A program made the translations under genes and the position numbers. A stretch of DNA of 30,890 bases. Origin: Synergistaceae bacterium UBA1037 (lineage in GTDB: Bacteria; Synergistota; Synergistia; Synergistales; Synergistaceae). Shown piece by piece: positions 24,501 through 30,576 of this stretch. The stretch covers positions 1-30,890 of the forward strand of contig DCEE01000062.1 in the NCBI GenBank assembly GCA_002316795.1, written 5' to 3'. How positions within the stretch are numbered: position 1 is the stretch's first letter; every line of letters begins with the position of its first letter. The notes beneath the pieces are model-generated. The model searched no databases and had not been told where the DNA came from. It saw only the letters and a list, made by a program, of their open reading frames with translations.

Positions 24501-24683
24501 CTGGTCCACTATTTCTGCTGCAAAGGGACTCTTGAAGAGAAGATAGAACTGTTGATCAAATCGAAGAAAGAGATAGCCGATTCAGTGGTATCCGCAGGCG
24601 AGAACTGGCTGACAGAGATGTCGGACAGCGAACTGAGGCAGCTTTTCAGGCTGAGCAGAGATGCAGTGGAGGACATAAGCTAG
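21594..24683 (+). CDS. SNF2-family DNA-dependent ATPase/helicase
   Basis: A 1029-residue SNF2-type motor. The N-terminal 540 residues form the bacterial SNF2-associated region, which I cannot divide further. The ATPase follows: DDMGLGKT (motif I) near residue 579, ICPTSVIENWRREAE (Ia), DEAQNIKN (motif II) near 678, ALTGTPVENH (III), then the second RecA lobe with FLHGGVERGKRDEMV, SLKAGGTGLNL (V) and QAVDRAYRIGQKERV (VI). All catalytic motifs are intact. Such enzymes translocate on duplex DNA and move bound proteins. No clear Shine-Dalgarno precedes ATG 21594, and an in-frame TGA lies 2 codons upstream, so translation may depend on the preceding gene. It abuts the SWIM gene. Confidence 0.94.
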   Translation: MIVLHSFFADNSFFVWGESSFGPNGPDLQPMTRAAIPRIPWDAGSAAVNDALKRAGIRHSRKNLAESTVVAYVDLPSQRGCPLPSSPLLGEFPEIDGELTTERFSVEALRISHEEMTALFRIIREGRERLPVPGLLWGNDLKYVLKGLEYASMMVIRGTYLPGMESSGESYFSVWRPLHLAKYQDEYSAFVNALPPVLMSFSLSCERPANEGPQAIADSMLESFLEDMVRKAQAAPGRRGRQVDQTNPHDIWLRSLAWPRSALHRWKDEMSQVSSQIAEWTDSVRVVTNQPWRLFLRLEEPLSGEREGTWTLSWHLQSAMDPTLSVAAEKVWSPGPAERKWFRASGANPRRYLLQMLGQISSSVPAIARSLNGPSPISCTMMFEELLVFLHDNVPAILDHGIQIQFPSSWGSPSDRPKLAVKGSVRESSVFSSGSGMDLGDLMDVDWSVAVGDDVLTEGELSMLRKLKAPLANIRGKWILIYRDELERVMEGIKKLPRKISRREALISSFRESRGDLPLSAITGSDWLDSVRSVLTGVEQIEQTAQPEGFRGELRPYQIKGLSWLSWLAETGLGGCLADDMGLGKTVQALALMKTRILKGEKDPVLLICPTSVIENWRREAEHFVPDLSVRIHHGTGRQRGEKFSESVKGTDLVITSYSLLHRDNDTFNRTEWSGVILDEAQNIKNPETRQSKAARSIRAKWHFALTGTPVENHVGDMWSIMEFLMPGLLPNKTRFVRDFMRPIQAGETGALQKIKKITGPFILRRSKTDKSIISDLPEKIETEVFCSLNREQASLYGAVLDDLEERLKGSSGIRRKGAVLAAITSLKQVCDHPALYLKDRSQIAGRSGKLARLTEIAEEMLSVGDRALIFTQYAEMGAMLKNYLQETFGREALFLHGGVERGKRDEMVRKFQDSKDAPPFFVLSLKAGGTGLNLTGANHVVMFDRWWNPAVEQQAVDRAYRIGQKERVLVHYFCCKGTLEEKIELLIKSKKEIADSVVSAGENWLTEMSDSELRQLFRLSRDAVEDIS

Positions 24684-25655
24684 ATGTACAGAAGAAGGAC
24701 TTCCTGGACATACACAAAACCACTCAGTACAAAGGGCGGAATAAAATCCCGCGTTAACAGGGGGCGCTTTCACGGTTCCAACTGGTGGTCGTTGCGCTGG
24801 ATGGAAATACTTGAGAGCAGCATAGACGCTGCACGGCTCTCAAGAGGGCGGAGCTATGCCAGACGGGGACAGGTCGTAGATATCGAAATAGAACCGGGCC
24901 TCGTTACCGCATCTGTACAGGGGACCAGAAAGAAGCCGTACCAGATAAGGCTTGGTTTCGAAACCCTCTCGGATGAAGCCAAGGCGCTTCTCCTCTTCCG
25001 TTTCAGGGAGAGGTCGTCCTTTGCGGCAAGGCTTCTGGCTGGAGAGATGCCGGAGGAAATGGAGAAGGTGTTCAGGGAAGCCGGGGTGGGACTATTCCCC
25101 AACAAAACCGACCTGCGCCGCTACAAATGCAGCTGCCCGGACGACGCGGTCCCGTGCAAGCATATAATCGCTGTGCTTTTGCTGCTTGCCGAGGTCTTTG
25201 ACGATGACCCCTTTCTTCTTCTGAAACTGAGAGGGGCCAACCGTGAAACGCTGATAAACCTTCTTACGCTTGAGTCATCCGGTGAAAATGAAGAGGATAA
25301 CTGCGAAAGGGAGGAGATCAGCGAGGACGGGGAGCTGCCAATGATGATCACCGGGGGTTTTGAAAACGACCCGGACATCCCTGCAGGCATTCCCAATCTG
25401 CCCGAGGCCTTTTCAGAGGCCTCGGTCCGGCCAAAATGGTATGGGGATGAGATCCCCGAATTCAAATACAATATTGAAGAAAAGGAAAGACGGATAGCGG
25501 CACTCGAGATCATCAACGATTTTCCCTTCTGGAAAGGAGATCTTCCCTTCAGACAATCTCTCTGCCAGTACTATGAACGGGCTGCCGACCTTGCTGAGGA
25601 AATACTGACAGGAGAGAAGAAAAAGACAGTGGGACGCCCCCGGAAGCTTATCTAG
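24684..25655 (+). CDS. SWIM zinc-finger protein with C-terminal AT-hook-like motif
   Basis: A 323-residue protein. The SWIM motif CxCx6CxH is Cys149, Cys151, Cys158 and His160 (YKCSCPDDAVPCKH), expected to bind zinc and contact DNA or protein. The region before it has a basic, aromatic N-terminus (NWWSLRWMEILE). An acidic linker follows at about 195-215. The last residues include GRPRK (317-321) after a lysine run, the core of an AT-hook that binds the minor groove of A/T-rich DNA. The start codon follows the SNF2 stop with no gap; GGAGGA is 11 nt upstream. Such pairs occur elsewhere (for example B. subtilis YwqA/YwqB), so the two probably work together. Confidence 0.9.
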   Translation: MYRRRTSWTYTKPLSTKGGIKSRVNRGRFHGSNWWSLRWMEILESSIDAARLSRGRSYARRGQVVDIEIEPGLVTASVQGTRKKPYQIRLGFETLSDEAKALLLFRFRERSSFAARLLAGEMPEEMEKVFREAGVGLFPNKTDLRRYKCSCPDDAVPCKHIIAVLLLLAEVFDDDPFLLLKLRGANRETLINLLTLESSGENEEDNCEREEISEDGELPMMITGGFENDPDIPAGIPNLPEAFSEASVRPKWYGDEIPEFKYNIEEKERRIAALEIINDFPFWKGDLPFRQSLCQYYERAADLAEEILTGEKKKTVGRPRKLI

Positions 25656-25660
25656 GATAC

Positions 25661-25688
25661 AAAAATAGGAAGGGCATCTGCCCTTCCT
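25661..25688 (-). terminator. Terminator of the deaminase gene, partly bidirectional
   Basis: AGGAAGGGCA/TGCCCTTCCT (25667-25688) forms a tight hairpin. On the minus strand it is followed by ATTTTTG, a proper U-run for the deaminase transcript. On the plus strand there is no U-run, so it would stop the SWIM transcript only weakly. Confidence 0.8.
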
Positions 25689-25720
25689 CAATGATCCAGA
25701 ATAACTGGCCCTTTGAAAAA

Positions 25721-26269
25721 CTAAATTCCGGGGTAGTCGAAGTCCTTTACCTCAAAGGATGCATACCTTTCAGCTATCTCCCTTATCTTGACCTTCAGTG
25801 CATCGGCATCGGGAGCATTTTCCGATTCGCGCTTTATGCTGTACTTTCTGAAGAAGGCATTTTCCTCTTTTGCCCCCTCTACCCCAAAGATTTCCCTGTA
25901 CATCATAAGATCGACTGGCATCTCAAAATCCTTAGCAACATCCTCATATCCGAAAAGGACCCAGATCTCTTTGAAACCGGACCATGCAATAGCGGAAATG
26001 CACATTGAACATGGGTCATGGCTCGCCACAAAAATGCATTCGGAAGGATCGGGATGGCCTTTCATTGAAAAGAAGCGAAGGATAGTGTCTATCTCACCGT
26101 GAAAGATCGGGTTTCCCTGTCTGTTGTTTGTTCCGGCAATGACGGTCCTGAAGCTCGCGGCATCCAGGACCAGTCCGCCGAATACATGGTTGCCCTCTTC
26201 CACTCCCTTTTTTGTAAGAGGCAGCAGATCGTTTTTGATAGCGTCAAGTATTTTATCTATCTTGGTCAA
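25721..26269 (-). CDS. Nucleoside deaminase (cytidine deaminase-like fold)
   Basis: A zinc deaminase of about 182-185 residues. Numbered from the first ATG at 26278, the zinc site is HGE (His60, catalytic Glu62) and PCSMC (Cys90, Cys93), in the order of the guanine/cytosine/tRNA-adenosine deaminase group. The substrate could be a free base, nucleoside or modified purine; it is not the short TadA type because of its long C-terminal extension. I favour the in-frame TTG at 26269: the ATG at 26278 lies inside an extended Shine-Dalgarno match (AAGGAG directly before it), which leaves no spacer, whereas the TTG is 9 nt away. It is transcribed after the MFS gene on the same strand with a 115-nt gap. 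Confidence 0.85.
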   Translation of the reverse strand: MTKIDKILDAIKNDLLPLTKKGVEEGNHVFGGLVLDAASFRTVIAGTNNRQGNPIFHGEIDTILRFFSMKGHPDPSECIFVASHDPCSMCISAIAWSGFKEIWVLFGYEDVAKDFEMPVDLMMYREIFGVEGAKEENAFFRKYSIKRESENAPDADALKVKIREIAERYASFEVKDFDYPGI

Positions 26270-26393
26270 ATTGATCATCTCCTTATCTGTACGGAGTTTC
26301 TCACAGACTCAAACTTAAAGACCAGTCTAATGTAACACCGTTCCGGACACTTTGTCCACCTCTCCCCTGCTCTCCCGAAGAGGCTGAAGCAAG

Positions 26394-27572
26394 TCATGTC
26401 GCCTTTGCAGGAGAATATTTGCGCCTGATCAGGCAGATGGCGGCCGCTGTCATAAGGAGGAAGGCGCTGAAGGCGAAGAAGCTCTTCTCCATGCCCCAGA
26501 ACGCCCCGCAGACTCCCCACATTATCGGGCCCAGAAAGTATCCCATGCCCCAGAAGAGGTAGTATGCGCCGGATATCGTACCCTTCAGGCTGTCGGGGGC
26601 CTTTTCATTCAAAAACGCCATAGATGAGACGAAAAAGCCGCCGAGGGATCCGGCTGAAATGCCCAGCAGTACCGTTGCGGAGAGCTTGCCGGTGTAAGGA
26701 AAGAACCCCCATGCAAGGGCGGAGCAGGTAAGTCCGAGCATCATGAATATCTCCCTGCCGAACCTGTCCGAAAGAGGCCCGTAAAAGAATTGTGCCCCTG
26801 CGATAAAGAGGTAGTAGGCGGAGAAGAGGATGCCTATGTCCATTGCCCCGTACTGCCTTGCCGTGACAAGCCAGCCTGGAGCTATGCTGAAGAGAAGGCC
26901 CTGCCCGCATCCGTACAGGAATATTCCAAGCAGGACGATCCTTACGGGGATATCGGAAAGGAGGGAGAAGGCTTTTTTTATCTCAAGTGATTCCTTCTTG
27001 CTGCCGGGTCCGGGTCTCCTGTTTTTCTGCGTAAAAAATATTATCATAAACGCAAGACAGCAGAGGAGGCTGAAAAAGAGGAAGCCGCCCCGTTCACCGA
27101 AAAGATCCGGCATGCTCGGAACAAGGAGAGGTCCTGCAGCAAGCATTATGTACACGGCTGCTGTGTATATCCCTATCATCTTACCTTTGTTGCACGGATA
27201 TGCTATCGAGATTATAGCCGGAGCAGTTGCCCAGACGGGTATCTCCCCCGCTCCCTGGACCGCGCGGCCGATAAATATCGGCATGGGTGATCCTGCAAAA
27301 TAAAATATTATGCCCGATACGGCTGAAAGAAAATAACCGAAGAGCAGGAAGGGCTTGAATCCATAACGGTCAGAAAGGTTTCCGAAAGGGACCTGTAGGA
27401 ATATATACGGCAGTGCGAAACAGGAGGCAAGGAGTCCTACAAGTGAGGCGTCGCCCCCCGAAAGCGTTATCACCCTCGCCGGGAGGCCTGAAGCTACGAT
27501 CCCCACACCAAGCATTGATATCGCTGCGGCGGAGGTGATGCCGAGAAAAGTCTTCAGTCTGCTTTCAGACAA
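26394..27572 (-). CDS. MFS transporter
   Basis: A 392-residue protein with about 12 hydrophobic helices. The loop after helix 2 reads GNLSDRYGFKP, matching the family motif A (GxLxDRxGxR/K). The second half repeats it as GPLSDRFGREIF. It begins with LGITSAAAISMLGVGIVASGLP, typical of drug or metabolite exporters in the DHA group. The substrate cannot be told from sequence. The start is TTG at 27572, supported by GGAGG 8 nt upstream. An extended -10 (TGGTATAAC on the minus strand, 27618-27626) could be its promoter. The deaminase gene lies downstream on the same strand. Confidence 0.9.
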   Translation of the reverse strand: MSESRLKTFLGITSAAAISMLGVGIVASGLPARVITLSGGDASLVGLLASCFALPYIFLQVPFGNLSDRYGFKPFLLFGYFLSAVSGIIFYFAGSPMPIFIGRAVQGAGEIPVWATAPAIISIAYPCNKGKMIGIYTAAVYIMLAAGPLLVPSMPDLFGERGGFLFFSLLCCLAFMIIFFTQKNRRPGPGSKKESLEIKKAFSLLSDIPVRIVLLGIFLYGCGQGLLFSIAPGWLVTARQYGAMDIGILFSAYYLFIAGAQFFYGPLSDRFGREIFMMLGLTCSALAWGFFPYTGKLSATVLLGISAGSLGGFFVSSMAFLNEKAPDSLKGTISGAYYLFWGMGYFLGPIMWGVCGAFWGMEKSFFAFSAFLLMTAAAICLIRRKYSPAKAT

Positions 27573-27617
27573 AGAGAACGCCTCCGATTGGATACAAAAT
27601 AGTGATCATTAAAAAAT

Positions 27618-27626
27618 GTTATACCA
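27618..27626 (-). promoter_or_regulatory. Candidate extended -10 of the MFS gene
   Basis: On the minus strand this reads TGGTATAAC. It lies about 45 nt before the TTG start. No matching -35 is present 16-18 bp further upstream. Confidence 0.35.
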
Positions 27627-27633
27627 CAAATAA

Positions 27634-27763
27634 AGCCGGAAGGGGCAGGGAACTGAAAGATTTTCAGGCTCTTCCGGTTCAAAAATGAGAAAAGGGCCCC
27701 AAAAGATCGTTTTTCGATCCCAAACTGATGCAAAGCAAGGGATTTAAGGTCTATCGCCCTTGC
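27634..27763. other. Cluster of hairpins in the divergent MFS/flavoprotein intergenic region
   Basis: Three stems lie in a row. AGCCGGAAG/CTTCCGGTT (27634-27642 with 27671-27679) encloses CTGAAA/TTTCAG. GATCG/CGATC lies at 27705-27719. GCAAGGG/CCCTTGC pairs 27735-27741 with 27757-27763. None is followed by a clear U-run. I found no long ORF with coding character here and no match to a riboswitch I know. This could be a small RNA, an mRNA leader on either strand, or remnants of an older terminator pair. Confidence 0.45.
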
Positions 27764-27788
27764 CAAAATGATAAAAACAGAATAACAT
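27760..27788 (+). promoter_or_regulatory. Candidate promoter of the nitronate-monooxygenase-like gene
   Basis: TTGCCA (27760-27765, 5 of 6) and TAACAT (27783-27788, 4 of 6) with a 17-bp spacer. Predicted start near 27795 gives a leader of about 60 nt. Confidence 0.45.
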
Positions 27789-27799
27789 ATCCGTTATTC
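27780..27799. promoter_or_regulatory. Palindrome over the -10 and start point, possible operator
   Basis: GAATAAC-6-GTTATTC is a perfect 7-bp inverted repeat with a 6-bp centre. It overlaps the candidate -10 and predicted start of the flavoprotein gene, the place where a dimeric repressor would block transcription. No regulator gene is nearby. Confidence 0.4.
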
Positions 27800-27856
27800 C
27801 ACTATTAAAATCAGGCGGGTCAATTTTGTCTGCCAAGTTTATTTTAAGGAGTATCA

Positions 27857-28978
27857 GTGAATATGATAACGAAAGAAAAAGAACTCCCTGTCTTAAGGAT
27901 AGGAAAGCATCAGCCCAAATATCCGATAGTCCAGGGAGGGATGGGGGTAATGATATCAGGCCCCCGGCTTGCCGGAGCCGTGGCGGCTGAGGGCGGGATA
28001 GGCACTCTTGCCTCCGTGGGTCTCGGAGTTCTCACCGACGGATACAACGCTAAAAATTTTGCTGAACGCAACAGCACGATGCTGAAAAAATACATCAGGC
28101 AGGCAAGGGATGCCGCAAAGGGCGGAGTTCTTGCGGTAAACTGCATGTGCGCCCTCTGTGACTATGAGTCGCTCGTAAAGACCTCGTGCGAAGCGGGTGC
28201 GGACATAATCGTATCGGGCGCTGGACTTCCCCTGAAGCTTCCGGAACTGACGGACGGTTTCCCCGACGTTGCGTTGGTGCCCATCGTCAGCAGCGTAAAG
28301 GCTGCCAACATCATAATAAGCCGTTGGAAAAAACATTATGACCGCTATCCCGACGGTATAGTCGTGGAGACGCCGAACACCGCCGGCGGACACCTGGGCG
28401 CGAGGGACATTGAACAGGTGTCCGACCCGGCACTCTCGCTGGAAGCTGTCGTTCCCGCACTCGCGGATTACCTAAAGGAAAATGAGCTCGATATTCCTAT
28501 CATCGCTGCCGGAGGGATATGGGACAGCGAAGACATTTCGAAGGCCTTTTCGATGGGGGCGAAGGGTGTTCAGCTTGGCACACGTTTTGCCGCTACGGAG
28601 GAAGGCGACGCCTCAGACAGGTTCAAGCAGTCGTATGTGGACGCGAAAGAGGAAGACGTGGTGCTTATCAACAGCCCCTGCGGACTCCCCGGCCGTGCGA
28701 TCAACAGCCCGATGGTGAAGCGCTACCTTGCCGGGATCCAGGAGAGGATGCCCTGCAGGACGCCATGCCTTACCCACTGCATCTGCAGGATAAAGCATGA
28801 GACTTTCTGTATAGCCGACGCTCTTGTTAACGCCTACAGGGGAGACTGGGAGAACGGACTCTTCTTCTGCGGCAGCAACGTGTTCAAGGTCAATTCGATC
28901 ATGAAGGTAAAAGAACTGATGAACGAGCTGCTTGAGGGATTCAGCATCCCGGAACCCGCACTTCCTTCACTCTCATAA
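27857..28978 (+). CDS. Nitronate monooxygenase-like flavoprotein with cysteine clusters
   Basis: A 373-residue TIM-barrel FMN protein of the nitronate monooxygenase/2-nitropropane dioxygenase family, which also includes FabK-type enoyl-ACP reductases. Family features are PIVQGGMGVMISGPRLAGAVA at the start, GADIIVSGAG, TAGGHLGARD near residue 176, and the phosphate-binding IIAAGGIWDSEDISKAFSMGA. It is unusual in cysteines: CMCALC (96, 98, 101) replaces a segment normally without them, and CRTPCLTHCIC (300, 304, 308, 310) with Cys318 sits in the C-terminal part. An iron-sulfur cluster is possible. The start is GTG 27857, 5 nt after AAGGAG; ATG 27863 is also possible. Substrate unknown. Confidence 0.85.
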   Translation: MNMITKEKELPVLRIGKHQPKYPIVQGGMGVMISGPRLAGAVAAEGGIGTLASVGLGVLTDGYNAKNFAERNSTMLKKYIRQARDAAKGGVLAVNCMCALCDYESLVKTSCEAGADIIVSGAGLPLKLPELTDGFPDVALVPIVSSVKAANIIISRWKKHYDRYPDGIVVETPNTAGGHLGARDIEQVSDPALSLEAVVPALADYLKENELDIPIIAAGGIWDSEDISKAFSMGAKGVQLGTRFAATEEGDASDRFKQSYVDAKEEDVVLINSPCGLPGRAINSPMVKRYLAGIQERMPCRTPCLTHCICRIKHETFCIADALVNAYRGDWENGLFFCGSNVFKVNSIMKVKELMNELLEGFSIPEPALPSLS

Positions 28979-29120
28979 AGTGATTTTTAAGGGCGCCCTC
29001 TTTAAGGACAGAGGGGTCAGTTTACCTAAATGATCAAATTGTGCCGTAAAATAGATTTTAATTGAGATGTTTTGAAAGGAGGTAAATTTTGCTGAAATTA
29101 CTTTAAATATAGTTCTGTAA

Positions 29121-29149
29121 TTGACAGCATTACCAAAAATATGTAAACT
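29121..29149 (+). promoter_or_regulatory. Promoter of the symporter gene
   Basis: TTGACA (29121-29126, perfect) and TAAACT (29144-29149, 4 of 6) are separated by 17 bp. The predicted start near 29156 gives a leader of about 40 nt that ends in TAGGAGGAATCGATACC before the ATG. Confidence 0.7.
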
Positions 29150-29194
29150 TTCTATGGTATTTATCATTATGAATTTATAGGAGGAATCGATACC

Positions 29195-30427
29195 ATGACC
29201 GAACAGACAGCAAAAAAACCGATCAGCCTGCCATTGAAGATCCTTATCGCAATGGTGCTGGGTGCAGCGCTCGGCTTCGTTATCGGAGAGAAGGCGACCT
29301 ACATCCAGTTTATCGGAGATGTATTTATACGCCTCCTTAAGATGTGCATCTATCCCCTCATCTTTGTCAGCATAATCAACGGTATTTCACAGGTAGCGGA
29401 CATGTCGCGGCTGAAGAAGGTCGGCGGCTACTTCCTAGTTTACTGGGCAATAGCTTCGACCCTTGCCGCAACAACAGGCCTAGTCTGGGCCTTTATAATC
29501 AAGCCGGGCATTGGCATCAAGCTCGGAGCCAAAGAAGTCCCCGAAGTGGATGTAGACCTTCTGCAGTCGCTTGTAAACTGGGTCCCGAACAACCCCTTCT
29601 CAGCATTTGCGGAGGGCAACATCCTCCAGATCATCGTATTTGCACTTATATGCGGGTTTATCCTTGCCAGCTTCAAGGATACGGTGCATGGACAGAGGAT
29701 ATTCGACATGTTCGATTCACTCAACGAGTTCTTCACGCGTATAGTCGGCTGGGTCATCGCTCTGGCTCCCTACGGCGTCTTCGCGCTTGTTGCCAACATT
29801 ACGGGTACCCTTGGTTCCACGGTCCTCTACGGACTGGGCAAGATGCTTATGACACAGTATCTTGCTTACGGGACAGTCATAGTCATCATATACCCGTTGA
29901 TCTTGGCATTCATAGCCAAAGTCAGCCCGCTGCAGCACTTCAGGAATATCTATCCTGCTATGCTCCTGGCTTTCTCGACGTGTTCCTCCAGCGCCACCCT
30001 TCCTCTCACAATGAAGTCGACCAAGGAGAGAGCCGGTGTCCCGGAAGACATGGTCAACCTGATAGCCCCTCCGGCGGCGACCATAAACATGCATGCCTGC
30101 GCTGCTGAAATGCCGATCTACGCGGTATTCGCGGCCCAGATATACGGAGTGGACCTTCCCTTCACCAGCCTTCTGGTCATTATCGCGCTTGGGATCATCA
30201 TGGCGGCCGGAGTCGCGGGTGTCCCCGGAGGCGGCATCATCATGTCGGCAGTGCTGCTTCAGGTGATGGGACTCCCGCTTGACATAGTCCCGTGGATAGC
30301 CGGTATCTACTACCTGATCGACATGCCCAACACAATGATCAACGTTACGGGGGACACAGTGGGGATGGTGACCGTCGCCTCACTGATGAAAGAGCTCGAC
30401 CTGGGAGTCTTCAACGCAAAGAAATAG
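29195..30427 (+). CDS. Dicarboxylate/amino acid:cation symporter (DAACS family), atypical binding site
   Basis: A 410-residue secondary transporter of the GltP/GltPh/DctA family, driven by sodium or protons in known members. Family marks are the serine-rich hairpin TCSSSATLPLTMKS and the last helix IDMPNTMINVTGDTVG. Two key motifs differ from glutamate and dicarboxylate carriers, by alignment by eye. The sodium motif NMDGT is NMHAC (298-302). The arginine that binds the substrate side-chain carboxylate in GltPh is Asn379; neighbouring Asp376, Thr380, Asn383 and Asp387 are kept. An acidic substrate is therefore unlikely; a neutral amino acid or related compound is more plausible. It has its own promoter and terminator. 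Confidence 0.93.
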   Translation: MTEQTAKKPISLPLKILIAMVLGAALGFVIGEKATYIQFIGDVFIRLLKMCIYPLIFVSIINGISQVADMSRLKKVGGYFLVYWAIASTLAATTGLVWAFIIKPGIGIKLGAKEVPEVDVDLLQSLVNWVPNNPFSAFAEGNILQIIVFALICGFILASFKDTVHGQRIFDMFDSLNEFFTRIVGWVIALAPYGVFALVANITGTLGSTVLYGLGKMLMTQYLAYGTVIVIIYPLILAFIAKVSPLQHFRNIYPAMLLAFSTCSSSATLPLTMKSTKERAGVPEDMVNLIAPPAATINMHACAAEMPIYAVFAAQIYGVDLPFTSLLVIIALGIIMAAGVAGVPGGGIIMSAVLLQVMGLPLDIVPWIAGIYYLIDMPNTMINVTGDTVGMVTVASLMKELDLGVFNAKK

Positions 30428-30454
30428 CGTACTTTATCAAGCTATAGATCACGT

Positions 30455-30492
30455 CCGCCGGCAATAATCAACAGCGATGCCGGCGGTTTTTT
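30455..30492 (+). terminator. Terminator after the symporter gene
   Basis: CCGCCGGCA/TGCCGGCGG (30455-30463 with 30478-30486) with a 14-nt loop is followed by TTTTTT. Confidence 0.95.
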
Positions 30493-30576
30493 GTTATATC
30501 AAGGGAGTTGCTGAGGACCTCAAAAAACCTTCTGAAAATTATTGGAATTATCAAGATGAAAGAGGAGAGGATAATC

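Noticed and set aside
27641..27667. GGGGCAGGG resembling the FMN riboswitch core
   Set aside because: The other conserved FMN-element segments are absent and the surrounding fold is a simple hairpin.
29344..30108. A 254-codon plus-strand frame within the symporter gene
   Set aside because: It is a second frame of a clear transporter and has no membrane or domain pattern of its own.
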